64,000 nucleotides of DNA from Microbacterium oxydans (lineage in GTDB: Bacteria; Actinomycetota; Actinomycetes; Actinomycetales; Microbacteriaceae). The DNA is taken from assembly GCF_000956525.1 (NCBI RefSeq), contig NZ_JYIW01000026.1:248001-312000 (forward strand). Reading direction: 5' to 3'. Numbering within the stretch: position 1 is the first letter of the stretch; every line of letters begins with the position of its first letter. The notes under the pieces are model-generated. The model was not told where the DNA came from, made no database searches, and was given only the letters and a program-made list of their open reading frames with translations. Both the position numbers and the translations under genes were made by a program. Shown here piece after piece: positions 27,702 through 35,437 of the stretch.

Positions 27702-29702
27702 TCACATCACGTTGCCGATGTAGGAGTACTTGACGAACACCTCAGCGGCGATCCCCGACTCCTCGATGACGCCCTGCACCGCGCTCATCATGTAGTTGGA
27801 GTCCCAGCCCATGTAGAGGAAGTGCGCGTCATCCAGCGCATCCCACTGGCCCTTCCAAGCCATCTCGTCGTAGATCGGTCCACCGTGCGCAGCGCAGTAT
27901 GCGCGGGCGGCATCCGTGGTGTCGGTCCAGGCGCGGCGGAAGACCCGGTTGAAGAGGTACTTGACGTCGGGGACCTCCCACCGTTCGCCGCGGTACTCGA
28001 CGTAGTCGAACTCACGCTCCCAGCCGGCCGGCCAGCCTCGGCGACGAACGGCGTCGAGGATCGGGGTGAGTCCGTCGTCGTCGATCTCGGGCAGCGCGGG
28101 GCGAGCCCAGATGCGCAGGAGGTCGGCGGTCAGCCGAACCGTCCGCGCAGAGATCGCCGCAGTGTCCCAGACGGTGACATCGGCGAGCTCGCGGGTCGCT
28201 GTGACCGAGCTGCGCGCGTACGCCTCATCGCGCTTGACGGGGAACGAGGAGCCGAAGACGCGCTCCGTGAGTTCCTGCTCCAACAGCGTCACGTTGCCGA
28301 GGGTCGGCGCGAGAGCGCGGTGGCTGTTCTGCTCGTCATCGCTGTAGTCGATCCACGGCCGCACGCCGTCGCCGGACCAGGCGTCCCCGGGCACCGGTGG
28401 CACGACGTGCTCGACGTCGAACCCGGCGGTGTCGTCGATGCCTTGGAGGCGTCCGAGCACGTATGCGGCGTGGGGGAGTTCGCTGTACTTCAGCACTGCG
28501 CTCACACGCTCATCCGATGGTGTGATGCGGGCGAAGGCACGGGCCAGTGCGTCACGGCCGTCGAGACGGGCGCGGCACAGCCGGGCGACGAGCCGCTCAT
28601 TCGGCAGGTTCACGAGCGTGCGGCGCAGGTACAGCGCCTGAATCCACTCGAGCGTCTCGAGGAACTCGGCGCGGTCGATGACGCCGCGGCGGTGGTCGCT
28701 GTAGGCGGCGAGGACGAGCGGATAGGCGGAGCGTCCGAAGGTGTTCACGTGGCGCAGCTGCCGAGCGATCTCGGCATCCGGCTCCGTCGTCGGGTCGAGC
28801 AGGATGCCGTAGATCTCGGCGTAGTGCCGCCACACCTCGGCGTGCGCCTGCAGGTGCTCGAGGTCGACGTGCGGGAACGAGTGCCGGAACGCGCTGTAGA
28901 CGCCGTGCTCGCCGTTCGCTGCGACCTCGCGACCCGTCGTCATGACGAGGAAGTGGCGCCAGAACGCGCCGATCGCCTCACCGGTGTGGCGTTCGATCGG
29001 CAGCCAGAAGCGGGCCTCCACATCCAGCTGCTCCGAGTGCGTGAGCCCCATCAGGATGTAGTTGTGGATGAGCTCGTGATCGCGCAGCGGTTCGCCGGTC
29101 GAGTTCAGGCTCTCGAAGATCTGCTGCGCGTTCGCCTGTGCGCCGAGTGTGATGGAGACGTGCTCGAGCCGACGCAGGCCGCGCCAGATCGACGGTACCT
29201 CATCAGCGTGGATCTGGCTGCGGAAGAACGCGTAGTTGTCGTCGAACCGGGACTCGCGGTCCGCGTCGTCGCGGCGGTCGAGCACCACGGACTCGTAGAG
29301 TTCGGCCCAGGCGTCGTGCGGGCGCAGCTTGGTGCGGGTCGGGTCGTCCTGGCGGACCAGCACCCGCTCGAGCTCGGCGGCGAGCGTCGGATCGGAATCC
29401 TTGACCGCGTGGTGCAGCGAGGCCACCAGGAGCATGAGTGTCGTGATGCGCTGCTGTCCGTCGATCAGGATCAGATCGCTCTCCGCTGCCGTGTCGTGCG
29501 CCGACAGGATCGAGCCGATGAAGTGGCGGTGGGCATCGTCTTCCGCGGCGACGGCGCGGACGTCCGACAGCAGGCGTTCGCACCCGCCGATGTCCCAGCG
29601 GTACTGCCGCTGATACACCGGGACGACGATGGTGGTGGAACCGGCTGCGAGCCACTCGATCGTGTTGACTGCTGTCGCCTCGACGTTGGTGGCAGTGCTC
29701 AT
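27702..29702 (-). CDS. DUF262/DUF1524 protein, GmrSD-like restriction type
   Basis: This 666-residue protein begins with a DUF262 domain: YQRQYRW (residues 30-36) and LIDGQQRITTL (DGQQR, 81-85), the nucleotide-binding or hydrolysing motif of GmrS and relatives. A helical middle follows, then a DUF1524 HNH-like nuclease segment with FDVEHVVPP (H432) and LAPTLGNVTLLEQELTERVF. The usual Asn after LGN...LL appears as Glu. A C-terminal stretch of about 100 residues (WEVPDVKYLFNRVFRRAW..., ending KYSYIGNVM) is not part of these domains. Such fusions act as modification-dependent or phage-defence nucleases. It lies among housekeeping genes, likely single or with the S33 gene. Confidence 0.85.
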   Translation of the reverse strand: MSTATNVEATAVNTIEWLAAGSTTIVVPVYQRQYRWDIGGCERLLSDVRAVAAEDDAHRHFIGSILSAHDTAAESDLILIDGQQRITTLMLLVASLHHAVKDSDPTLAAELERVLVRQDDPTRTKLRPHDAWAELYESVVLDRRDDADRESRFDDNYAFFRSQIHADEVPSIWRGLRRLEHVSITLGAQANAQQIFESLNSTGEPLRDHELIHNYILMGLTHSEQLDVEARFWLPIERHTGEAIGAFWRHFLVMTTGREVAANGEHGVYSAFRHSFPHVDLEHLQAHAEVWRHYAEIYGILLDPTTEPDAEIARQLRHVNTFGRSAYPLVLAAYSDHRRGVIDRAEFLETLEWIQALYLRRTLVNLPNERLVARLCRARLDGRDALARAFARITPSDERVSAVLKYSELPHAAYVLGRLQGIDDTAGFDVEHVVPPVPGDAWSGDGVRPWIDYSDDEQNSHRALAPTLGNVTLLEQELTERVFGSSFPVKRDEAYARSSVTATRELADVTVWDTAAISARTVRLTADLLRIWARPALPEIDDDGLTPILDAVRRRGWPAGWEREFDYVEYRGERWEVPDVKYLFNRVFRRAWTDTTDAARAYCAAHGGPIYDEMAWKGQWDALDDAHFLYMGWDSNYMMSAVQGVIEESGIAAEVFVKYSYIGNVM

Positions 29703-29812
29703 GCTGGTCTCTGATCCTCCCGTATCGCCGTGCGCCGAGGACTCGCCTGGCGCCCGGATCAGTCTATTCGCTTATTCACGGCGACCCTCTGATGCGCGCT
29801 CGGGGGTCGCTG

Positions 29813-29826
29813 TTAGGCTTGCCTTA
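29813..29826 (+). promoter_or_regulatory. Possible DtxR/IdeR iron box
   Basis: TTAGGC-TT-GCCTTA is a near-palindrome that matches the left two-thirds of the DtxR/IdeR consensus TWAGGTWAGSCTWACCTWA. It sits 53 bases before the start of the 29879 gene, in the expected promoter zone. Confidence 0.45.
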
Positions 29827-29878
29827 TCAGGGCCTGTTAAAACGTGCTGGCCCCCGATGAAAGGAACATGACTCGCTC

Positions 29879-30652
29879 ATGGGATACATCAAGTCCGCCG
29901 CGCTCGAGGAGAAGGGTTTCGTCGTCCTCGACAGCTACAACCAGGAACTCGACCCCAAGGAATGGCTCGACATCGAGTACAACGACTGGAAGTCGTCGGG
30001 TGACACCCGCTTCGCTCCGCTCGCCAGCGCCTTCGGCGACATCGAGTGCAACGGCTTCTGGAACCACAAGCCGCCGCGCACCGACAAGGACGGCGTGTGG
30101 ATCGACTCGCAGATCGAGAAGGCCCCGAACCTGACGCGTCGCGCGCAGGAGCCCGGTGCGAACGTCGGCCGCTGCCGCGTCATCGAGCTGCAGCCCACCC
30201 CGTACGGTGAGTGCCTCTACAACCTCCACCAGGACGACAACAACCGTTTGAACCCCGACGGCACCGGCTGGGTCGTCCGTGGTTTCTTCAACCTGACGGA
30301 CGACAAGGACAGCTACTTCGTCCTGCGCGAGAACCGCACCGACCCGAGCATCGAGTACCGCCTCGCGCTGCCGGCCGGTGCTCAGCTCATCGTCGACACC
30401 CAGCGTCTGTGGCACGCCGCGACGCACAACGGTACCGACCCGCGCTACTGCCTGATCACCTCGTGGACGTCGGGCCCCGAGCTCGACGCGTACATCGAGA
30501 AGTACCACGGCACCGACGACGTGCCCAACGTCGAGGTTCCGCAGGACGTGCTCGAGCACGGCTATGCCGAGCAGGCGCGCAAGGATGCCGCGCGCGCGGC
30601 GTACTACGCGGCGAAGGGTCAGCAGGTCAAGCAGGCGATGAGCGAGGCCTGA
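29879..30652 (+). CDS. Conserved protein, possible Fe(II)/2-oxoglutarate oxygenase
   Basis: This 257-residue protein has no named family that I recognise. It contains H117-Q-D119 and H179, with R189 ten residues later. That H-x-D...H...R spacing is what Fe(II)/2-oxoglutarate oxygenases use to bind iron and co-substrate; the segment between is beta-rich. The C-terminal 30 residues are charged and helical. I use ATG 29879; AAAGGA at 29860-29865 is 13 bases away, rather far, and an out-of-frame ATG at 29868 sits closer. The gene stands alone, with a possible iron box upstream and a tandem repeat plus strong terminator downstream. Confidence 0.6.
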   Translation: MGYIKSAALEEKGFVVLDSYNQELDPKEWLDIEYNDWKSSGDTRFAPLASAFGDIECNGFWNHKPPRTDKDGVWIDSQIEKAPNLTRRAQEPGANVGRCRVIELQPTPYGECLYNLHQDDNNRLNPDGTGWVVRGFFNLTDDKDSYFVLRENRTDPSIEYRLALPAGAQLIVDTQRLWHAATHNGTDPRYCLITSWTSGPELDAYIEKYHGTDDVPNVEVPQDVLEHGYAEQARKDAARAAYYAAKGQQVKQAMSEA

Positions 30653-30660
30653 GCCTCATC

Positions 30661-30726
30661 TGAGCCGATCCCGCTGGGTCGCTGAGCCGATCCCGCTGGG
30701 TCGCTGAGCCGATCCCGATGGGTCGC
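30661..30726. repeat. Tandem repeat, three 22-base copies
   Basis: TGAGCCGATCCCGCTGGGTC plus GC is repeated at 30661, 30683 and 30705; the third copy has one change. A partial related copy (TGAGCTCGTCGAAGCGC) follows from 30727. Confidence 0.9.
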
Positions 30727-30757
30727 TGAGCTCGTCGAAGCGCCCCAGCGAACACAT

Positions 30758-30787
30758 GAAGGCCCCGGTCATCCGACCGGGGCCTTC
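30758..30787 (+). terminator. Strong terminator hairpin
   Basis: GAAGGCCCCGGTC-ATCC-GACCGGGGCCTTC is a perfect 13-bp stem with a 4-base loop, just after the tandem repeats. It should end transcription from the 29879 gene. Confidence 0.9.
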
Positions 30788-30805
30788 GTCGTATGAATCA
30801 CACGC

Positions 30806-30834
30806 TTGTGATTTCCTCCGGACTGGGCGAGAAT
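30806..30834 (+). promoter_or_regulatory. Candidate promoter for the DUF3145 gene
   Basis: TTGTGA (30806-30811) and GAGAAT (30829-30834) are separated by 17 bases. Confidence 0.35.
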
Positions 30835-30910
30835 GGGCCCACAACCGCATATCGCCGCCACTCTTTGCATGAGGTCGTTGGGGAAGACGCACCTGATGAA
30901 CGGAGAGATC

Positions 30911-31414
30911 ATGGCGACGGCTTACGCACGCGGAGTGGTGTATATCCACTCGGCACCTCGCGCGCTCTGCCCGCACCTCGAATGGGCGGTCGGACGCGCT
31001 ATCGGTCGCGCAGTGAATTTCGACTGGAGCGACCAGCCAGTGCTCGACGGCGCGCGCCGTGCCGAGTTCTACTGGGACGGCCCGGTGGGTACCGGCGCCG
31101 CACTCGCCACCGCGATCCGCGGCTGGGAGCACCTCCGCTTCGAGGTGACCGAAGACCCGACGCCGCGCAGCGATGGCGGTCGTTGGCTGCACACCCCTGA
31201 CCTCGGCATCCACTACGCCCAGGCTGACGCGGCCGGCAACATCGTGATCGGCGAGGACCGCATCCGCTACGCGATGGAGATCGCTGCGGGCAACGCGTTC
31301 GAACTGCAGCGCGAACTCGACATCGCCCTGGGCTCTGCCTGGGACGAGGAGCTCGAGCCCTTCCGCCATGCCAGCGACGACGCGCGCGTCGTCTGGCTCC
31401 ACAAGGTCGGCTGA
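30911..31414 (+). CDS. DUF3145 family protein
   Basis: This 167-residue protein begins MATAYARGVVYIHSAPRALC and matches DUF3145, a family found widely in actinobacteria and of unknown function. The conserved core includes HLEWAVGRAIG and GRWLHTPDLGIHYA, with no membrane segment or catalytic motif visible. ATG 30911 is chosen because GGAGAG (30902-30907) is well placed and the conserved part begins there; an upstream in-frame ATG at 30833 lacks such support. It is a single-gene unit bounded by terminators. Confidence 0.9.
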   Translation: MATAYARGVVYIHSAPRALCPHLEWAVGRAIGRAVNFDWSDQPVLDGARRAEFYWDGPVGTGAALATAIRGWEHLRFEVTEDPTPRSDGGRWLHTPDLGIHYAQADAAGNIVIGEDRIRYAMEIAAGNAFELQRELDIALGSAWDEELEPFRHASDDARVVWLHKVG

Positions 31415-31501
31415 GTCCGACCCGAGACCTGGAGCGCGGGAGGCCGAGTACCGGATGCCGGTGTTCATCCCGGACGCTGAGAAACGTATCCTCGCTCCAT
31501 T

Positions 31502-31545
31502 CGACGAGAACCCCGCCTCTGTCCGCAGAGACGGGGTTCTCGTCG
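31502..31545. terminator. Bidirectional terminator, DUF3145 / MocR
   Basis: The arms CGACGAGAACCCCGCCTCTG and CAGAGACGGGGTTCTCGTCG pair along 20 bases with one mismatch around TCCG. It sits between two convergent genes and can serve both. Confidence 0.88.
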
Positions 31546-31560
31546 TTCGGGGCGATGCCG

Positions 31561-32964
31561 TCAGATCACGGCAGCATGGGTCGCGACGACGGGACGAGCG
31601 GATGCGCCCTCACGGAGGTCGTGCCAGGCGAGCCGCAGTCGTTCCATGGCCTCTGCGGTGCGCTCGGGTGGATACGTGATCGGGATGCGAAGGTAGCGCT
31701 CGAGCACTCCTCCGGTGGAGAACCGAGGTCCTGGTGGCGCGATGAGCTGTCGATCGCGGGCAGCGAGCGAGAGTCGCGTCGAGATCGGCGCTCCCAGGTC
31801 GATCCAGGCGGACAGCCCGCCTGGGGTGCGCGGCATCTGGAGGTCGCCGATCGCCTCGAGCCCGGCCGTGACCGCCGTGCGGCCCGCGTGCAGGCGCGAG
31901 CGGACGTGTTCGCTGAGTGCCGGCATCTCATCGAGCAGTTCGACCGCGATGCACTGGTCGAGCAGCGCGGTGCCGAGCTCGAACGACGGGCGTACCGCGA
32001 GCAGGCGCGAGATGAGCGACCGTTCGGCCCTGATCCACCCGAGTCGCAATCCTCCCCATGCGATCTTCGACATCGAGCCGACCGTGATCACCTGCGGGCT
32101 GAACGCGGCCATCGGCAGCGGCGACCACCCGCGGTCGATGTCGAGCTCGGTGGTCGTCTCGTCCGCGATGAGGTGCGTGCCGGTGCTGCGGGCGGTGGCC
32201 GAGACGCGATCGCGATCGGCATCCGTCATGGTGGCCCCGGTGGGGTTGTGGAAGTCGGGGATCAGGTAGGCGACGAGCGGCCGGCCCCGCAACAGCAGCT
32301 CGGTGAGATGAGGGATGTCCCACCCCTCGACGCCGACCGGAGTCGGCGTCAGCCGGTAGCCGTTGCGGTGCAGAGCGTCGAGGACGTGCGGGAAGGACGG
32401 CTGCTCGACCACCGCGCGCTCACCGCGGCGGCCGATCGTCGCGAGCACGAGATTGACCGCATTGAGGGCGCCCGAGGTGATGATGATCTCCTCGGCGGTC
32501 GTGGGCACCCCGCGCTGCGTGTAGCGTCGCGCCACCGCGTCGCGCAGCTCCGGCAACCCCTGCAGGGAGTATCCGGAGGTGCTGCGGAGGGCCGCGAGCC
32601 GCGGGAGCGAGCGCACGGTGGCGTCGTAGAGACCCGGCGTTGAGTCCATCGAGGCGATCGACAGGTCGATCGCCGAGTCGTCGTCGGCACCCATGACCAC
32701 ATGGTCGGCGTGGGGGAGTGCGACCCGCGTGCTGCCGCCGTGCAGGCGCGAGACGTAGCCGTCGCTCTCCAGCAGGCTGTAGGTGCGGGTCATGGTCGAG
32801 CGCGATCGGCGCAGCTCGAGCGCCAGCGCCCGTTCGCTCGGCAGTCGCTCGCCCACCGTGAGGCGTCCGTCGAGGATGAGCGCGCGGATCTGGCCCGCGA
32901 GCTCGGCCGCAGTCGACCCAGCGGCGTTCTGCGCGCCGAGCTGCTCCACGAGTCGTGATGTCAT
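31561..32964 (-). CDS. MocR-type GntR regulator with aminotransferase domain
   Basis: This 467-residue protein joins an N-terminal GntR winged helix (LPSERALALELRRSRSTMTR, about residues 41-60) to a fold-type I aminotransferase domain with the PLP lysine in GSMSKIAWGG (K300) and FHNPTGATM. This is the MocR architecture, where PLP or a PLP adduct controls DNA binding. The start is ATG 32964 (MTSRLVEQLG). It is divergent from a YczE-family membrane protein, and the spacer holds an inverted repeat. In other bacteria such divergons regulate the yczE gene. Confidence 0.9.
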   Translation of the reverse strand: MTSRLVEQLGAQNAAGSTAAELAGQIRALILDGRLTVGERLPSERALALELRRSRSTMTRTYSLLESDGYVSRLHGGSTRVALPHADHVVMGADDDSAIDLSIASMDSTPGLYDATVRSLPRLAALRSTSGYSLQGLPELRDAVARRYTQRGVPTTAEEIIITSGALNAVNLVLATIGRRGERAVVEQPSFPHVLDALHRNGYRLTPTPVGVEGWDIPHLTELLLRGRPLVAYLIPDFHNPTGATMTDADRDRVSATARSTGTHLIADETTTELDIDRGWSPLPMAAFSPQVITVGSMSKIAWGGLRLGWIRAERSLISRLLAVRPSFELGTALLDQCIAVELLDEMPALSEHVRSRLHAGRTAVTAGLEAIGDLQMPRTPGGLSAWIDLGAPISTRLSLAARDRQLIAPPGPRFSTGGVLERYLRIPITYPPERTAEAMERLRLAWHDLREGASARPVVATHAAVI

Positions 32965-32980
32965 GGATCCAGCATGCCGC

Positions 32981-33009
32981 AAAGTGGCCTCATATCTGCA
33001 GACCACTTT
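32981..33009. promoter_or_regulatory. Inverted repeat in the MocR-YczE spacer
   Basis: AAAGTGG (32981-32987) and CCACTTT (33003-33009) form 7-base arms spaced 22 bases centre to centre, flanking TCTGCAGA (32995-33002). This is the probable operator for the divergent MocR regulator. Confidence 0.6.
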
Positions 33010-33059
33010 TCGATGACTGGTCTCGTGTTCTCGGGACCGCCGCCATCCACGATGGAAGG

Positions 33060-33725
33060 ATGCAGCTGCGCTCCGTGTTCATCCCCGTCACCGCCACGAG
33101 CCGACGGGACCTTGTCGAGCGCCTCGTGCAGCTGCTCGTCGGACTGTTCCTCTACGGCGTCTCACTCGGACTCATGGTGCGTGGCGGCATCGGTGTCGCT
33201 CCTTGGGATGTGCTTGCCCTCGGCGTCTCCGGGCAATCCGGCATCGGATACGGCACCATCACCGTGCTCGTCTCGGTGGTCGTGCTGCTGTTGTGGATCC
33301 CGTTGCGTCAACGCGTCGGCGTCGGCACCCTGCTGAACTCGCTGCTCGTCGGCCCGAGCGCCGACCTCACACTCGCCCTCATCCCCGCACCGCCCTCGAT
33401 CTGGATCGGGGCACCGATGTTCGTGGCCGGCCTTGTGCTGCTCGCGTTCGCCACCGGCCTGTACATCGCGGCGAGCTTCGGCCCCGGACCTCGTGACGGG
33501 CTGATGACGGGCCTCGTGCGCGTCACCGGATGGAAGGTGTGGATCGTCCGCACGCTCATCGAGGGGAGCGTGCTCCTCGTGGGCTTCCTGCTCGGCGGAC
33601 CGGTGGGCGTCGGCACCGTGCTGTTCGCGCTGGGAGTGGGACCGCTCGTCGGTTGGTTCCTGCCGGCCATCACACGTCTGCGCGAGGAGCGCTCCCGCCG
33701 ACTCGCTCCGGTGCGGTCGCACTGA
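33060..33725 (+). CDS. YczE/YitT-type membrane protein
   Basis: This 221-residue protein has five or six hydrophobic segments and the start of YczE family proteins: LVQLLVGLFLYGVSLGLMVR then GIGVAPWDVL (about residues 44-53). FGPGPRDGLMTGL in the second half is the internally related repeat. The function of the family is unknown, possibly transport of a small compound linked to PLP metabolism. It is divergent from the MocR regulator. GGAAGG immediately precedes ATG 33060, so the exact start is uncertain. Confidence 0.82.
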   Translation: MQLRSVFIPVTATSRRDLVERLVQLLVGLFLYGVSLGLMVRGGIGVAPWDVLALGVSGQSGIGYGTITVLVSVVVLLLWIPLRQRVGVGTLLNSLLVGPSADLTLALIPAPPSIWIGAPMFVAGLVLLAFATGLYIAASFGPGPRDGLMTGLVRVTGWKVWIVRTLIEGSVLLVGFLLGGPVGVGTVLFALGVGPLVGWFLPAITRLREERSRRLAPVRSH

Positions 33726-33742
33726 CGCGGTCATGACATGAA

Positions 33743-33772
33743 GAAGGCCCCGGGAATGCTCCCGGGGCCTTC
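33743..33772. terminator. Bidirectional terminator, yczE / fabF
   Basis: GAAGGCCCCGGGA-ATGC-TCCCGGGGCCTTC is a perfect 13-bp stem with a 4-base loop between the convergent genes. Confidence 0.9.
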
Positions 33773-33788
33773 CTCGTGCGATCTGCGG

Positions 33789-35027
33789 TCAGTCGGCGCT
33801 CGCGACGGCGAGGACGGCGTTGTGGCCACCGAAGCCGAACGAGTTGCTGATCGCGATCTGGGGCCCGTCGCCGAGCGGCGTCGGCTCGCCGGAGAGGCGG
33901 AACGGCACAGCGGGGTCGGGCTCGGTCATGTTGATGGTCGGCGGTGCGACGCGGTCGCGCAGCGCGAGCAGGGCGAAGATCGCCTCGAGTGCACCGGTGC
34001 CGCCGAGGAGGTGGCCGGTCGAGGCCTTCGTCGCGGAGACGGGGATCTCGGGGAGGCGATCGCCGAACACGCGCTGCAGGGCGACGTACTCGTTCGGGTC
34101 ACCGACGGGCGTCGAGGTCGCGTGCGCGTTGATGTGCGTGACCTGGTCGGCGGTGATGCCGGCCTCTTCCAGCGCGTGCGTGACGGCGCGAGCTGCTCCT
34201 GTGCCCTCCGGGTCGTTGCCCGTGATGTGGTACGCGTCGGCTGTGACGCCACCGCCGAGGACGTACCCGTAGATCTTGGCTCCACGCGCCTTGGCGTGCT
34301 CCTCGGTCTCGAGGATCAGCACCGCGGCGCCCTCGCCCATGACGAAGCCGTCACGGTCGATCGCGCCGGGGCGGGAGGCGTGGGCGGGGTCGTCGTTCCG
34401 ACGAGACAGCGCCTGCGCCGAGGCGAAGGACGCCATGGTGATCGGGTGGATCGCCGACTCGGCTCCACCGGCGATCACGACATCGGCGAGACCGTCCTGC
34501 AGGTGGTGGAAGGCGTGGATGATCGACTCGGTGCTCGAGGCGCATGCGCTCACGACGGTCTGCGCGTAGGCGCGGGCGTGGAACTGCAGCGACAGGTTGC
34601 CTGCTGCGGCGTTCGGCATCAGCATCGGCACGGTCAGCGGCATGACGCGACGCGGACCCTTCTCGCGCAGGGTGTCCCAGGCGTCGAGGAGCGTCCAGAG
34701 GCCGCCGATGCCGGTGGCGAAGTCGACGCCGAGCCGTTCGGGGTCGACATCGGGAGAGCCCGCGTCCTCCCAGGCCTCGCGCGCTGCGATCAGTGCGAAC
34801 TGCGAGGACGGGTCGAGCCGCTTCGCCTCATGGCGGGGCAGGACCTCTTCTGGACGGACGATCGCCTCAGCGGCGAAGGTGACAGGGAGGTCGTACTGCT
34901 TCACCCAGTCGTGCTCGAGGGTGCGGGTACCGGACATGCCCGCGAGCAGGTTGGTCCAGTTCTCCGGAGCTGTCCCGCCGATGGCGGAAGTGGCGCCGAT
35001 GCCGGTGACGACGATGCGCTTGGTCAT
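33789..35027 (-). CDS. fabF: Beta-ketoacyl-ACP synthase II
   Basis: This 412-residue condensing enzyme has the active-site Cys in VVSACASSTES (C162) and the His residues in INAHATSTPVGD and KASTGHLLGG, the C-H-H triad of KAS I/II. It elongates acyl-ACP with malonyl-ACP in the cytoplasm. It is the last gene of the minus-strand fab cluster and ends near a strong bidirectional terminator. A large hairpin between acpP and fabF may lower its expression relative to acpP. Confidence 0.96.
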   Translation of the reverse strand: MTKRIVVTGIGATSAIGGTAPENWTNLLAGMSGTRTLEHDWVKQYDLPVTFAAEAIVRPEEVLPRHEAKRLDPSSQFALIAAREAWEDAGSPDVDPERLGVDFATGIGGLWTLLDAWDTLREKGPRRVMPLTVPMLMPNAAAGNLSLQFHARAYAQTVVSACASSTESIIHAFHHLQDGLADVVIAGGAESAIHPITMASFASAQALSRRNDDPAHASRPGAIDRDGFVMGEGAAVLILETEEHAKARGAKIYGYVLGGGVTADAYHITGNDPEGTGAARAVTHALEEAGITADQVTHINAHATSTPVGDPNEYVALQRVFGDRLPEIPVSATKASTGHLLGGTGALEAIFALLALRDRVAPPTINMTEPDPAVPFRLSGEPTPLGDGPQIAISNSFGFGGHNAVLAVASAD

Positions 35028-35077
35028 GGTGTGGTTCCTTGTCGGGCGGGTCGAGCGGATTGTGCGGGCAAGGCGGA

Positions 35078-35112
35078 GGATGCCACGCCCCGCAGGCGCG
35101 GGGGTGGCATCC
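35078..35112 (-). promoter_or_regulatory. Hairpin between acpP and fabF
   Basis: GGATGCCA (35078-35085) pairs with TGGCATCC (35105-35112), and the inner C-rich and G-rich runs extend the stem past a one-base bulge. It lies 8 bases after the acpP stop, which suggests an attenuator or a 3' stabiliser for acpP mRNA. Confidence 0.65.
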
Positions 35113-35120
35113 TGCGTGGA

Positions 35121-35369
35121 TTACTCCTGGCCTGCGACGATGAAGTTGACGGCGTCGCCGACGGTCTTGAGGTTCTTGACCTCGTCGTCGGGGATGGTGA
35201 CGCCGAACTTCTCCTCGGCGTTGACGACGATCGTCATCATCGAGATGGAGTCGATGTCGAGGTCATCCGTGAACGACTTCTCGAGGGCGACCTCGGAAGC
35301 GTTGATGCCGGTCTCATCGGTGATCAGCTCTGCGAGGCCGGCGAGGACCTCATCGTTGGTGAAAGCCAT
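35121..35369 (-). CDS. acpP: Acyl carrier protein
   Basis: This 82-residue acidic protein carries the phosphopantetheine attachment serine in DDLDIDSISMM (S41). Helical segments typical of ACP surround it, and the C-terminus ends DAVNFIVAGQE. It carries growing acyl chains for FabD, FabH and FabF. AGAGGAAG lies before ATG 35369. The site reads DSIS rather than the usual DSLS, a conservative change. It lies between fabH and fabF in the actinobacterial fabD-fabH-acpP-fabF order. Confidence 0.97.
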   Translation of the reverse strand: MAFTNDEVLAGLAELITDETGINASEVALEKSFTDDLDIDSISMMTIVVNAEEKFGVTIPDDEVKNLKTVGDAVNFIVAGQE

Positions 35370-35437
35370 GTGGTCTTCCTCTTTCTTGCGGGTTGTTATC
35401 GGAACCGTGGAACAGTCTAGAGAAGGTCGGGTCGTTC

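Noticed and set aside
27822..29714. 630-residue open frame opposite the DUF262 gene
   Set aside because: Antisense shadow without motifs; the minus-strand frame has clear DUF262 and DUF1524 signatures.
29868..30134. ATG 29868 as start of the 29879 gene
   Set aside because: It is in another frame, which gives an Arg/Ser/Thr-rich shadow; the 29879 frame is continuous and has the H-x-D/H/R residues.
30661..30740. Tandem repeat as a CRISPR array
   Set aside because: The copies are directly adjacent without spacers and there are no cas genes.
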